This document shows, piece by piece, positions 1-6,995 of a stretch of 19,728 nt of DNA. A model generated the notes under the pieces. The model made no database searches. It saw only the letters and a program-made list of their open reading frames with translations, and had not been told where the DNA came from. The DNA is from JAUUZQ01 sp964538375. GTDB taxonomy: Bacteria > Bacteroidota > Bacteroidia > Bacteroidales > GCA-2748055. Made by a program: the position numbers and the translations under genes. Positions within the stretch are counted from its first letter, which is position 1. Each line of letters opens with the position of its first letter. Location of the stretch: assembly GCA_964538375.1 (NCBI GenBank), contig CAZIFQ010000045.1, positions 1 through 19,728 on the forward strand. The letters run 5' to 3'.

Positions 1-100
1 AAGAGAATCCGTTCTTGTCAAGCCATGATGCAAGAATTACAGTTCCCGAGACATGTAAATCCAGAAGCTTCTTTATTTTTATTTCATTATTAGTACTCAT
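1..100 (-). CDS. AbiEi-type antitoxin, N-terminal fragment (runs off the window)
   Basis: The minus strand from an ATG at 98-100 reads 33 codons to the window edge, with no stop. The peptide contains a GTVILASWLDKNGFS segment, which resembles the first winged-helix part of AbiEi-family antitoxins (typically GTV..A.WL...G.S near the N-terminus). AbiEi proteins are DNA-binding antitoxins and autorepressors of type IV toxin-antitoxin pairs, whose toxin is the nucleotidyltransferase AbiEii. The toxin gene would be expected downstream, that is, left of this window. There is no clear Shine-Dalgarno before the ATG, which is normal for Bacteroidota. Only about 33 residues are visible, so the family call rests on a short motif and could be another small winged-helix protein. 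Confidence 0.5.
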   Translation of the reverse strand, partial: MSTNNEIKIKKLLDLHVSGTVILASWLDKNGFS

Positions 101-153
101 AGTACAAATATCGTGATTTATTTAAAGAGAAACGCAGTCCGGACCGGTTTTAT

Positions 154-450
154 TTATAATATTAATTCATTTATTCCAAAAGTACTATCTGGATCAAGAC
201 CTGCCAGATAATGTTCGGTAACCACAACATTGCTGTGACCTAACATTTAACTTATCTGTTTAAGAGGCACATTATTTTGGTCAAGAGTATTGGCATAACA
301 ATCTCTTGCGCTCCCCAGCTTCAATGGTTGAGATAAACCAAATTGGTCTCTTATATCCTTTAGTTTCTGATTTAATTGCTGTTTAATCTGGAAAATCCGG
401 TGTAACTGGTTCTTCGTCATATTTGGGGATGGTATATCTCGGCTGATCAA
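154..450 (-). pseudogene. Tyrosine recombinase/integrase remnant (C-terminal half, interrupted)
   Basis: Translated on the minus strand, this stretch gives the end of an integrase catalytic domain: PLKLGSARDCYANTLDQN (box II arginine region), an in-frame TAA, then MLGHSNVVVTEHYLAGLD (LGH box and catalytic tyrosine in the EHYL context), ending at a stop at 154-156. The internal TAA falls where intact relatives have ISxMLGH, so it is a nonsense mutation. The N-terminal arm-binding and core-binding domains are missing. The box II segment reads ARD where ARH is usual, a further sign of decay. It marks an older integration event, separate from the intact integrase at 4660-5895. A read-through product seems unlikely because the first half is also gone. 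Confidence 0.75.
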
Positions 451-663
451 ATTGCCTTATTCGCAACATCTCAAAGCTAGCTATTCGATTTCTCTGCCTT
501 TTGACACTCTTGATTCCATTAACATGCTACACCTAGTCCAATTATTCCTCAGTATTATAATTCCATTTTAATAGCAATAGAAATAATGAATTATTTACCT
601 GTTTATCGGAGACTTAAACTTCATTATAATTATTAAAAACGTCCCCAAATATGACGAAGAACC
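408..663. repeat. Perfect 22-bp inverted repeat (arms 408-429 and 642-663)
   Basis: The 22 bases at 408-429, beginning GGTTCTTCGTC, are exactly the reverse complement of 642-663, which ends GACGAAGAACC. The arms are 212 bp apart, and identity stops abruptly at both ends of each arm. The left arm lies in the decayed recombinase region and the right arm in the non-coding stretch before the acyl-CoA ligase. In one frame both arms encode a PKYDEEP peptide (minus strand for the left arm, plus strand for the right). The pair could therefore be a fragment of a coding sequence copied in inverse orientation rather than a protein-binding site. Apart from this arm and a promoter-like element at 753-760, I see nothing recognisable in 451-777. 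Confidence 0.8.
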
Positions 664-752
664 TTTAAAGTGAGCTCCAAAAAATCGATTTCATTTTCAA
701 TTTTAGCTTATTAATATTAATAAATAGTATTCGCTTTTTCTTCTTTTAGAAT

Positions 753-760
753 TATCTTTG
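753..760 (+). promoter_or_regulatory. Bacteroidota-type -7 promoter element
   Basis: TATCTTTG matches the TAnnTTTG -7 consensus used by the Bacteroidota primary sigma factor. It ends 17 bp before the ATG of the acyl-CoA ligase and would give a very short leader. No convincing TTG-type -33 element is seen at the usual distance, so the call rests on one box and its position. Confidence 0.45.
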
Positions 761-777
761 TAAAAAATAGATCTGTT

Positions 778-2481
778 ATGCATAGCTACAAGCAACTCAA
801 TTTTAGCACGATTATTCTTGACGTAGTTTCAAAATTTTCAGGGAATCCCGCCCTTGGATTTATTGATGAAGAAGCTTTGACATACGCCCAGATGGGCAGG
901 AAAATAGAAGCGGTGAAGGTCCTTCTTGAAAAGCTGGGAATAAAACCCGGGCAAAAAGTGGTTATTTATAGCCAAAATATGCCCAATTGGGGAGTTGTTT
1001 ATTTTGCCCTGCAGAGTATGGGGATAGTAGCGATTCCTGTGTTGCCTGATTTCAATGCTCACGAACTACAAAATGTTCTGAATCACTCAGAGGCAATTGC
1101 TATTTTTGTTTCTAAAAGCCTGGAGTACAAGCTTGCAGAGCTAAAGATGGAATTTATTAATACTACAATTCGGATTGATAATCTTGAAGTCCTAAATAGT
1201 GTTAACAATAAAGTTGTTTTTGATGAAGAGGCAATAAGCAATACAGTATATGATGTTAATGAAAATGAGCTTTCAATTTTACTTTACACTTCGGGAACAA
1301 CAGGAGACTCAAAAGGAGTAATGCTCTCCCAAAAGAATGTAATATTTAATGCCCTCCAGGCCAATGCAATCCAGCCCATTAACGAACACGATCGCTTCCT
1401 TTCTATATTGCCCTTGTCACATACCTATGAAAATACTTTAGGACTGATACTTCCAATTTTAAAAGGCGCAGGGGTTACCTATCTTCGGAATCCGCCAACA
1501 GCAAGCGTTCTATTACCCGCAATGAAATCGGTCAAACCTCATTTAATGTTAACGGTGCCGATGATTATAGAAAAAGTGTTTAGAAACAGTGTCCTTCCTC
1601 AGATTCAAAAAAAGACTGCAACACGATTGATGTATAAATTAAGGCCAGGGCGTAAGCTAGTTCATAAAATAGCAGGTAAAAAACTCTATCAGACTTTCGG
1701 AGGAAACCTTAAGTTTTTTGGTATTGGAGGAGCAAAACTCGATCCGATTGTAGAACAATTCCTCAGGGACGCTAAATTTCCTTATGCTATTGGATATGGC
1801 TTAACCGAAACCGCCCCACTCCTTGCAGGTTCCAATCCTTCTCAGACAAAATTCCAAGCCATTGGCCCCAATGTTGTGCATTGTGAGTTGAAAATTGATA
1901 ATCCCGATCCTGTTACCGGCGAAGGCGAAATCTGGGCCAAAGGAGAAAATATTATGCTGGGCTATTATAAAAATGAAGAAAAGACAAAAGAAGTTCTTAC
2001 CGAAGACGGATGGTTCAAAACCGGTGACCTGGGCGTTTATGATAAAAACGGATGGTTAAGTCATAAGGGCCGTCTAAAAAACGTGATCATTGGTTCCAAC
2101 GGGGAAAATATCTATCCGGAAGAAATAGAATCACTGATTAATAATTTTCGACATGTTGAGGAATCTGTTGTGATGGAGCAAAAAGGAAAACTGGTCGCTC
2201 TGGTACATTTTAACCGGGAAGAACTGGAGAACAACATAAAGCAAGCCTCCTCAGAGTTTTCAACTAAAGTAGACAAAAATCTCAGTGAGATCAGCAAAAA
2301 AGTAGACGAAACCATTAGCAAACTAAGTCTAGAACTTCGTGAATTTATAAACTCTAAGCTTAATAAATCCTTCCAAATTAAGGAGGTTGTTTCACATAAA
2401 GATCCATTTCTTAAAACGGCCACTTTGAAGATTAAGAGGCATTTGTATCAGATAAGGAAGGGAGATGTTTCGGATAAATAA
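778..2481 (+). CDS. Long-chain fatty acid-CoA ligase (AMP-forming)
   Basis: A 567-residue member of the ANL adenylate-forming superfamily. It should activate a fatty acid with ATP to an acyl-adenylate and then form acyl-CoA, acting in the cytoplasm or at the inner membrane. The motifs are intact and in order: phosphate-binding YTSGTTGDSKG at 170-180, YGLTE at 340-344, TGDLG at 415-419, and the hinge GRLKNVIIGSNGENIYPEEI at 431-450. The C-terminal KTATLKIKR carries the usual A10 lysine (about K551). Residues about 480-527 form an acidic, lysine-rich, heptad-like helical insert between the hinge and the A10 motif, which smaller ANL enzymes lack. The gene stands alone with its own promoter-like box upstream. 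The exact chain-length preference cannot be read from sequence. It belongs to the chromosomal backbone rather than the mobile element. Confidence 0.9.
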   Translation: MHSYKQLNFSTIILDVVSKFSGNPALGFIDEEALTYAQMGRKIEAVKVLLEKLGIKPGQKVVIYSQNMPNWGVVYFALQSMGIVAIPVLPDFNAHELQNVLNHSEAIAIFVSKSLEYKLAELKMEFINTTIRIDNLEVLNSVNNKVVFDEEAISNTVYDVNENELSILLYTSGTTGDSKGVMLSQKNVIFNALQANAIQPINEHDRFLSILPLSHTYENTLGLILPILKGAGVTYLRNPPTASVLLPAMKSVKPHLMLTVPMIIEKVFRNSVLPQIQKKTATRLMYKLRPGRKLVHKIAGKKLYQTFGGNLKFFGIGGAKLDPIVEQFLRDAKFPYAIGYGLTETAPLLAGSNPSQTKFQAIGPNVVHCELKIDNPDPVTGEGEIWAKGENIMLGYYKNEEKTKEVLTEDGWFKTGDLGVYDKNGWLSHKGRLKNVIIGSNGENIYPEEIESLINNFRHVEESVVMEQKGKLVALVHFNREELENNIKQASSEFSTKVDKNLSEISKKVDETISKLSLELREFINSKLNKSFQIKEVVSHKDPFLKTATLKIKRHLYQIRKGDVSDK

Positions 2482-2702
2482 TTCAGGTTTACAGCTTGAT
2501 TATTTGTCCAGATGATTAATTTAACCTCTCCTGTATTCTGGAGTCAAATAAAGGGAGGATTATATGGCCTGTCGGATATCTCTTTTCAATTTCTATTACC
2601 CTGCATTCCTGGAAGAACCGTGCCACTGACCACCCTTAGCCGGAATATGGCGTCTAATATAAGATACAGAACTACTGGATCTTAAATGGGATAGTGAGAA
2701 TC

Positions 2703-2731
2703 GGCTTGAAGTGGTCAAGCCCTCCGTTTTT
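2703..2731 (+). terminator. Possible rho-independent terminator
   Basis: GGCTTGA and TCAAGCC form a perfect 7-bp stem around a 5-nt loop, followed four bases later by a run of six T on the plus strand. It lies about 220 bp after the acyl-CoA ligase stop and 40 bp before the end of the convergent acyloxyacyl hydrolase gene, so it could end transcription from the left. The gap before the T-run weakens the call. I see no gene in the rest of the 2482-2770 spacer. Confidence 0.4.
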
Positions 2732-2770
2732 TCCAATAGAGCCACATGAATTATAAAAATTTGTGTAGAG

Positions 2771-3976
2771 TTACTTATGTTTGAACTTGTAACCGTATAC
2801 GAAAGCCAGGTAATCAGCAACCGGATAATGAGCCCTAAGAATGGCTCCTACGAAATGTGTTCTTTTTTCACCTAAATCGATCCTGAAACCTGATCTTTCA
2901 AAGAAAGCAGGTATTGTATACAAAGATCCACCACGAGCTCCTGACTTTGCCAGCTCAATGTTTTTCGGGGACCGGAATACATAGGTCCCAAATCCAACAT
3001 GGAAAGCAAATCTTCCGAAACAAAGCTCACCAAATGCATAAAGACTTCCTGTAGTAAGGACATCAGGAATGCTGTATTCATCTTCGATCCTGAACTCGGG
3101 AGATGGTCCCAGGGAATGTATATAATGTGCTTCAACAGCCCCACCGACTCTAAATACCGGATGAAGCTGACGTTCATAACCAAACGAAGTCCCGGTCTTG
3201 AAATAATAATAATTGTTATATCTCGACCACATCCAACCTGGCTCCACCGCTACGAACATGGAACCTGAAGGTTTGAATTCGGATTTCTCCATGGGAACAA
3301 AGGTGCTGAGCCCCGGGTGAATATGATAGCGTATCCCGGCCAGTCCCTGCACCTCGTTGATCCCGTAATTCGGGAATTTCCAGGATGCATTTGATGCATG
3401 GGTATAGTTGGCGTTAAGTGTCAGGTCAAGCCTGTCATTCAACTGAATATCGAAACCCGTTTGAAAATTAATATATGGAGTTACTCGTGTAGAGATGAGT
3501 ACATTTTCCGGATTTGTGATCTCATCATAGATTTTGCTGAACACACCAAATCCCATTCCGAGCTGGAAGTGCCAATTGAAGCGATGGAATCTGATGATCG
3601 GAGCCTGCAGGTAGCCAAAAAGTGCAAGATTACTTCCCATGATGTCTTTTTGACGTTGTTGCAGTTCATCACTATCGGAATAATCTGTGTAATTCGTGAA
3701 GCGAAGAGCAATACCTGTTATAGGATAATTAAGGGGTTTTTCCCAATTGTTTTCTCCCGAACTTTGCAGGCCAAAGCGAAACTCGTATGAATTAAAGTAC
3801 AAATCTTCTAAAAAATCACGATTGGGATGATGAAGTACTTTTCCATACCTCAGGTTAAGCTCCATGAAGATATCCGGATCCCGTGCGTCCTGGGCAAAAG
3901 CTGCCAATCCATATAAATGGAACAATACCATGGAACATATAAAAAGATAAAGAGTATTTCTTCTGACTATATTCAT
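2771..3976 (-). CDS. PagL-like acyloxyacyl hydrolase (outer-membrane lipid A deacylase family)
   Basis: A 401-residue exported protein. Residues 1-28 are a signal peptide: basic MNIVRR, a hydrophobic core, and an AFA cleavage site before QDA. The rest is rich in alternating aromatic and polar strands, as in a beta-barrel. The stretch YTHASNASWKFPNYGIN carries the His-x-Ser pair of PagL enzymes (H193, S195), followed by the PN.GIN pattern common in Bacteroidota acyloxyacyl hydrolases. PagL removes the 3-O-linked acyl chain of lipid A. A glutamate at 208 is close to the position of the third catalytic residue but one off the spacing I expect, so I leave that open. It is longer than classical PagL (about 170 aa) because of extra strands on both sides. 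It is monocistronic and convergent with the acyl-CoA ligase. Confidence 0.75.
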   Translation of the reverse strand: MNIVRRNTLYLFICSMVLFHLYGLAAFAQDARDPDIFMELNLRYGKVLHHPNRDFLEDLYFNSYEFRFGLQSSGENNWEKPLNYPITGIALRFTNYTDYSDSDELQQRQKDIMGSNLALFGYLQAPIIRFHRFNWHFQLGMGFGVFSKIYDEITNPENVLISTRVTPYINFQTGFDIQLNDRLDLTLNANYTHASNASWKFPNYGINEVQGLAGIRYHIHPGLSTFVPMEKSEFKPSGSMFVAVEPGWMWSRYNNYYYFKTGTSFGYERQLHPVFRVGGAVEAHYIHSLGPSPEFRIEDEYSIPDVLTTGSLYAFGELCFGRFAFHVGFGTYVFRSPKNIELAKSGARGGSLYTIPAFFERSGFRIDLGEKRTHFVGAILRAHYPVADYLAFVYGYKFKHK

Positions 3977-4017
3977 TTAGCATCAAGCATTGCCTTTTTG
4001 AATTCCTCTTAGGCTGT

Positions 4018-4311
4018 TTGTCGAAATTTATAAAAAAAAACGGTACAGATGAGAATAATATTTACATTGAATTCGGTATTGCATTATTTGAAAGACTGGA
4101 GGAGGATGAATTCAATCCTAATGTGTCACTTGAAGTCGGTTATTTACGCGCACTCAGAAAACCAGTCTGTTTACTAAAAGATAAGACGCTAAAAACACTA
4201 CAAACTGATCTAGTTGGTAAACTTTATAAAAGCTTTGATCCCCAAGATCCGAAGAAGACTATACCAAGGGAATTGGAGAATTGGTTAAGAGATAAAGAAA
4301 TCATAACATAG
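4018..4311 (+). pseudogene. Truncated nucleotide-binding (deoxyribosyltransferase/TIR-like) protein, C-terminal fragment
   Basis: The 97-residue reading frame has only a TTG as a possible start. Its recognisable core begins almost at once: FNPNVSLEVGYLRALRKPV, then LLKDKTL and DLVGKLY. The NPNV.(L/Y)E.GYa.AL.KPv pattern is found in nucleoside 2-deoxyribosyltransferase-like and TIR-like Rossmann domains, some of which act as nucleotide hydrolases in defence proteins. The strands and catalytic residues that normally come before this motif are missing. The frame is open back to about 3967 but the extra residues do not resemble the family, so I treat it as a 5'-truncated relic. It lies directly left of the attachment site of the integrative element. 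A short intact protein cannot be excluded. Confidence 0.5.
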
Positions 4312-4430
4312 ATCAACGATAAATCAAAATTATACTTTCATTTGTCAAGTGCAAAAATTACCGCAAAAACGTTAGAAAGAAAGCATATCAAACACTTTAA
4401 CAATCCCCTGTACTGTCCTCTGTAAAATCA

Positions 4431-4463
4431 AAACCCCTCTAACTTATTCAATCAGAGAGGTTT
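4431..4463 (-). terminator. Terminator-like hairpin downstream of the tRNA fragment
   Basis: On the minus strand AAACCTCTCT pairs with AGAGGGGTTT (one mismatch, 13-nt loop) and is followed by a T-rich tract. It begins about 14 bp beyond the tRNA 3' end, the usual place for a tRNA terminator. This shows that the DNA to the left is the original downstream flank of the tRNA gene. Confidence 0.55.
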
Positions 4464-4477
4464 ATCATTCTTAACTG

Positions 4478-4524
4478 TGGGCCCACCTGGGCTCGAACCA
4501 GGGACCCCCTGATTATGAGTCAGG
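4478..4524 (-). other. attL: 3' fragment of a tRNA-Met(CAU) gene
   Basis: The minus strand reads a full anticodon arm (CCTGA, loop CTCATAA with anticodon CAT, TCAGG), a variable loop, a T arm (CCTGG, loop TTCGAGC, CCAGG) and the 3' acceptor strand TGGGCCC plus discriminator A. The 5' acceptor strand and D arm are absent: upstream of the anticodon stem the DNA turns AT-rich and cannot pair. This 47-nt piece, tRNA positions about 27 to 73, is the footprint left when a tyrosine integrase recombines into the 3' half of a tRNA gene. The integrase gene lies 136 bp away on the side where the 5' half is missing. The intact tRNA should be rebuilt at the other end of the element. Met is preferred over Ile2 (also CAU) from general likeness only. 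Confidence 0.85.
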
Positions 4525-4614
4525 TATTTATCTTATATGTTTATTAATATAAATTACGTTATATTGTGTATTATAAGCTGTTATGAGATATAATATTTAT
4601 ACTTGTTTATTGTT

Positions 4615-4657
4615 TGTATGCAAATATTACGTAATATTGTATGCAAATTGTATGCAA
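4615..4657. repeat. Direct repeats and palindrome upstream of the integrase (candidate arm-type or operator sites)
   Basis: TGTATGCAA occurs three times, at 4615-4623, 4638-4646 and 4649-4657. Between the first two lies a perfect 16-bp palindrome, AATATTACGTAATATT, at 4623-4638. A related ATTACGTTATATTGT stretch occurs at about 4554-4567. All lie between the attachment site and the integrase start, where arm-type binding sites or an int operator are expected. They also argue that translation starts at 4660 rather than further upstream. Confidence 0.6.
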
Positions 4658-4659
4658 TT

Positions 4660-5895
4660 ATGAAACCAACCTATTTCATATCATTATATCTTGACGTACG
4701 CCGGCCTAAGAAGAATGATAAATTTCCATTGAAGCTGCGAGTATTCACTCCTATGCCACGGAAACAGAAATTATATAATACTGTATTTGACTTCACTCAA
4801 AAAGAGTTCAGTAGTATTTGGGAAACGAAGAAGCCCAGAAAAGAGCATAATGAAACACGCTTGAAACTTCAGGCTCTTGAAAACAGGGCAAATGATGTTG
4901 CAAGCATACTACCGTACTTTTCTTTTGAGGCTTTTGAAAGATCATACCTTGGCAAAACTAAACAGGATAAAAACAGCATCATCCTTTATTACGAAAATGC
5001 CCTAATTGAATATTATAAAAACAATCAACTAAATACTGCAAGCAGTTATAAGCTTAGTCTTAAATCATTATTGAATTTTCATGGTAAAGACACCCTGACT
5101 TTCTATGAAATCACGCCAAGTTGGTTGAATGAATATGAAAATTGGATGGTCAATAAAAGGAAACTTAGTAAGGCAACGGTCGGTATTTATTTAAGAGCTC
5201 TACGGGCTATATTTAATAACGCAATTCACGATAATGCCATTGATCCTAATGCTTACCCATTTGGAAAAAGGAATTATCAAATACCCGCGCCCAAAAGTGT
5301 AAAGAAGGCTCTTTTAAAGGACCAGATAAAGACACTATTTAATGAATTACCTGATAATCCAATGCAGGTAAAAGCAAAAGATTTCTGGTTCCTTTCATAT
5401 TCTTGTGATGGTATGAATATTAGGGATATAGCAAATTTGAAATTTAAAGATTTTAAAGACAATAAATTAACTTATCGGAGAGAGAAAACTGTTAATACAA
5501 GAAAGACACAAATGCCCTCAACTATCTTTGTAAATGCTCATACAATTAAAGTAATAGACAAGTATAGCAATGAGAATAAAAGCTCTGACAATTACATATT
5601 TGATATTTTAGAGTCTGGGGATGATCCAGAAGAACAATTACGCAAAGTAAAAAAATTCACACGATTCATTAATCAACATTTTCGTAAATACGCAAAAATT
5701 TGTGGAATTGACATCCCCATCTCCCCAATCTGGGCCAGACATAGTTTCGCTACCACAATGATTAGGAATGGTGCTTCAATGGAGCATGTTTCGGAAAGGA
5801 TGCACGAAGGAAATCTGGTAACAACAAAAACATATTTCGCTGGGTTTGAAGATGAAACAAAGCGCGACATGACTGAAAAATTGTTGGAATTTTAA
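4660..5895 (+). CDS. Tyrosine recombinase (site-specific integrase)
   Basis: Starting at ATG 4660 gives 411 residues beginning MKPTYFISLYLDVRR, the usual beta-strand arm-DNA-binding domain start of Bacteroidota integrases. An earlier in-frame ATG at 4603 would run through the repeat cluster and adds 19 odd residues. Order: arm-binding domain about 1-90, SAM-like core-binding domain about 105-200, catalytic domain about 220-405. Box II is WARHSFATT (R360, H361), a HEGN segment follows, and the nucleophile is Y392 in TKTYF. The first catalytic arginine is not in its usual place: the helix reads CDGMNIRDIANLKF with N253 there and R255 two residues on, a substitution also seen in other integrases of this phylum. 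It should integrate and excise the element at the tRNA-Met site 136 bp upstream. The next gene begins 12 bp downstream. Confidence 0.93.
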   Translation: MKPTYFISLYLDVRRPKKNDKFPLKLRVFTPMPRKQKLYNTVFDFTQKEFSSIWETKKPRKEHNETRLKLQALENRANDVASILPYFSFEAFERSYLGKTKQDKNSIILYYENALIEYYKNNQLNTASSYKLSLKSLLNFHGKDTLTFYEITPSWLNEYENWMVNKRKLSKATVGIYLRALRAIFNNAIHDNAIDPNAYPFGKRNYQIPAPKSVKKALLKDQIKTLFNELPDNPMQVKAKDFWFLSYSCDGMNIRDIANLKFKDFKDNKLTYRREKTVNTRKTQMPSTIFVNAHTIKVIDKYSNENKSSDNYIFDILESGDDPEEQLRKVKKFTRFINQHFRKYAKICGIDIPISPIWARHSFATTMIRNGASMEHVSERMHEGNLVTTKTYFAGFEDETKRDMTEKLLEF

Positions 5896-5907
5896 GAAAT
5901 CTACAAC

Positions 5908-6897
5908 ATGAATACTATTGCCTTGGAAAATAGCGTGCGTATCATGAGTTTACCCTATCTTAATAATAAGGTAAATACAAGCATAGCTCAAGAAATCTTA
6001 GATCCTGAACAAAATTTTGATAAGAGTTTTTTGGAGCCATTTTCAAGGGAGCTTGAACAGAACATGGCAGATAAAGAAACAGATAAAGGCCGGGAAACTT
6101 TAATCAAATATTATATTAAGCAATATAAGCAAGCAGAACTTCTTTTTACATTTAACGGGAGTTTAATTCGCAACAATAAGAACATAATTAATAAATGGAA
6201 CAAAGATCACAATAGCCAATTTGTATTTGACCAAATCAAAAATGATTATGAAATATGCGTTATTATTGTCTATTACATTTTTGACAGGAACTTTTATGAT
6301 ATACAGAGTAATTGTAAGGAATATGGTTTGAATTTTATTGATATAGCCATCAGGTCAAAATTCAATATAGATATACTTCAAACTGTGGTTGATACAACTA
6401 CCGGAAAGGATCTCATTAGAGATAAATATTTAACAAAAACTCTCTCAGTTCTAATAGATAAAACCCCAACAGTAAATGAAATTGACTTTATCAAACATGA
6501 AAGCGTTGAAATTAAACCAATAATTAAATCCGATTTAATTCTTCCTATATATAATCTTTTAAGAGAAAGGTTTTCAAAAAACGACCATGAAGAACTAAAT
6601 AATGTATTGAGTAATGGCTGTATTGCACCAGAAAAATTATTATATAATGGAGCTGGAAATCAATTAGCTGATGTGTTTAGACAATTATATAACAATCAGA
6701 TTATTACCGGATGTACAAAAAAGATATTAGAAGAATGGATATATAAAAACTTCAAATATATACACTTAGATACCACAAATCACTTCTCGCTTCGTTACTT
6801 AAATGATATAATATCATGCAAAGAAACAAAGTGCAAAAATCCCATAATGAGAGTTGAATATGATAATGAATTAGGCTCTTTTTCAATTATTCCGTAA
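5908..6897 (+). CDS. Hypothetical protein in the integrase operon (possible RteC-like regulator)
   Basis: A 329-residue soluble protein that I do not recognise with confidence. It is mostly helical and rich in Asn, Ile and Lys, with no signal peptide or membrane span. The last hundred residues (LLYNGAGNQLADVFRQLYNN, then a segment ending CKNPI) loosely resemble the C-terminal winged-helix layout of RteC-type excision regulators and other proteins of Bacteroidota integrative elements, but this is an impression only. The gene starts 12 bp after the integrase stop, so the two are probably cotranscribed, which favours a role in excision, integration or its control. An alternative start exists at M13 (MSLPYLNN). 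It is followed by inverted repeats that may end the integrase transcript. Confidence 0.7.
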   Translation: MNTIALENSVRIMSLPYLNNKVNTSIAQEILDPEQNFDKSFLEPFSRELEQNMADKETDKGRETLIKYYIKQYKQAELLFTFNGSLIRNNKNIINKWNKDHNSQFVFDQIKNDYEICVIIVYYIFDRNFYDIQSNCKEYGLNFIDIAIRSKFNIDILQTVVDTTTGKDLIRDKYLTKTLSVLIDKTPTVNEIDFIKHESVEIKPIIKSDLILPIYNLLRERFSKNDHEELNNVLSNGCIAPEKLLYNGAGNQLADVFRQLYNNQIITGCTKKILEEWIYKNFKYIHLDTTNHFSLRYLNDIISCKETKCKNPIMRVEYDNELGSFSIIP

Positions 6898-6903
6898 TAT
6901 TTT

Positions 6904-6954
6904 AATAGGGTTTTGTACGGGTTTTAGTTTCCCCTATTGATACCCTACAAAACC
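6904..6954. repeat. Overlapping inverted repeats (possible terminator or RNA switch)
   Basis: Two stems compete for the same bases. AATAGGG (6904-6910) pairs with CCCTATT (6932-6938). GGTTTTGTACGGG (6909-6921) pairs with CCCTACAAAACC (6943-6954), with one extra C. Only one can form at a time. They lie directly after the 329-aa gene and before the excisionase-like gene. No long T-run follows, so a simple intrinsic terminator is not certain. Confidence 0.5.
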
Positions 6955-6964
6955 ATGCATTATC

Positions 6965-6994
6965 ATTACAGTGTTATTCATATAATACTGTAAT
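6965..6994. promoter_or_regulatory. Inverted-repeat operator directly before the excisionase-like gene
   Basis: ATTACAGT (6965-6972) and ACTGTAAT (6987-6994) are perfect 8-bp inverted arms, 22 bp apart centre to centre, or about two helical turns. The right arm ends one base before the ATG at 6996. This position suits a dimeric repressor, perhaps the HTH protein itself or another element regulator. Confidence 0.5.
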
Positions 6995-6995
6995 T

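Noticed and set aside
838..1062. Minus-strand open frame of 74 codons inside the acyl-CoA ligase
   Set aside because: It lies wholly within a well-supported plus-strand enzyme and shows no domain; a shadow frame.
2596..2820. Minus-strand 74-codon frame after the acyloxyacyl hydrolase
   Set aside because: It overlaps the hydrolase end in another frame, has a low-complexity Ser-rich product and no recognised motif.
3398..3790. Plus-strand 130-codon frame opposite the acyloxyacyl hydrolase
   Set aside because: The minus-strand gene has a signal peptide and catalytic motif; the opposite frame has neither.
4478..4560. A complete tRNA gene
   Set aside because: The T arm, anticodon arm and 3' acceptor strand are present, but no D arm or matching 5' acceptor strand follows, so it is only a fragment.
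4603..4659. Longer integrase N-terminus starting at 4603
   Set aside because: The extra 19 residues are encoded by the TGTATGCAA repeat and palindrome region; the conserved arm-domain start is at 4660.
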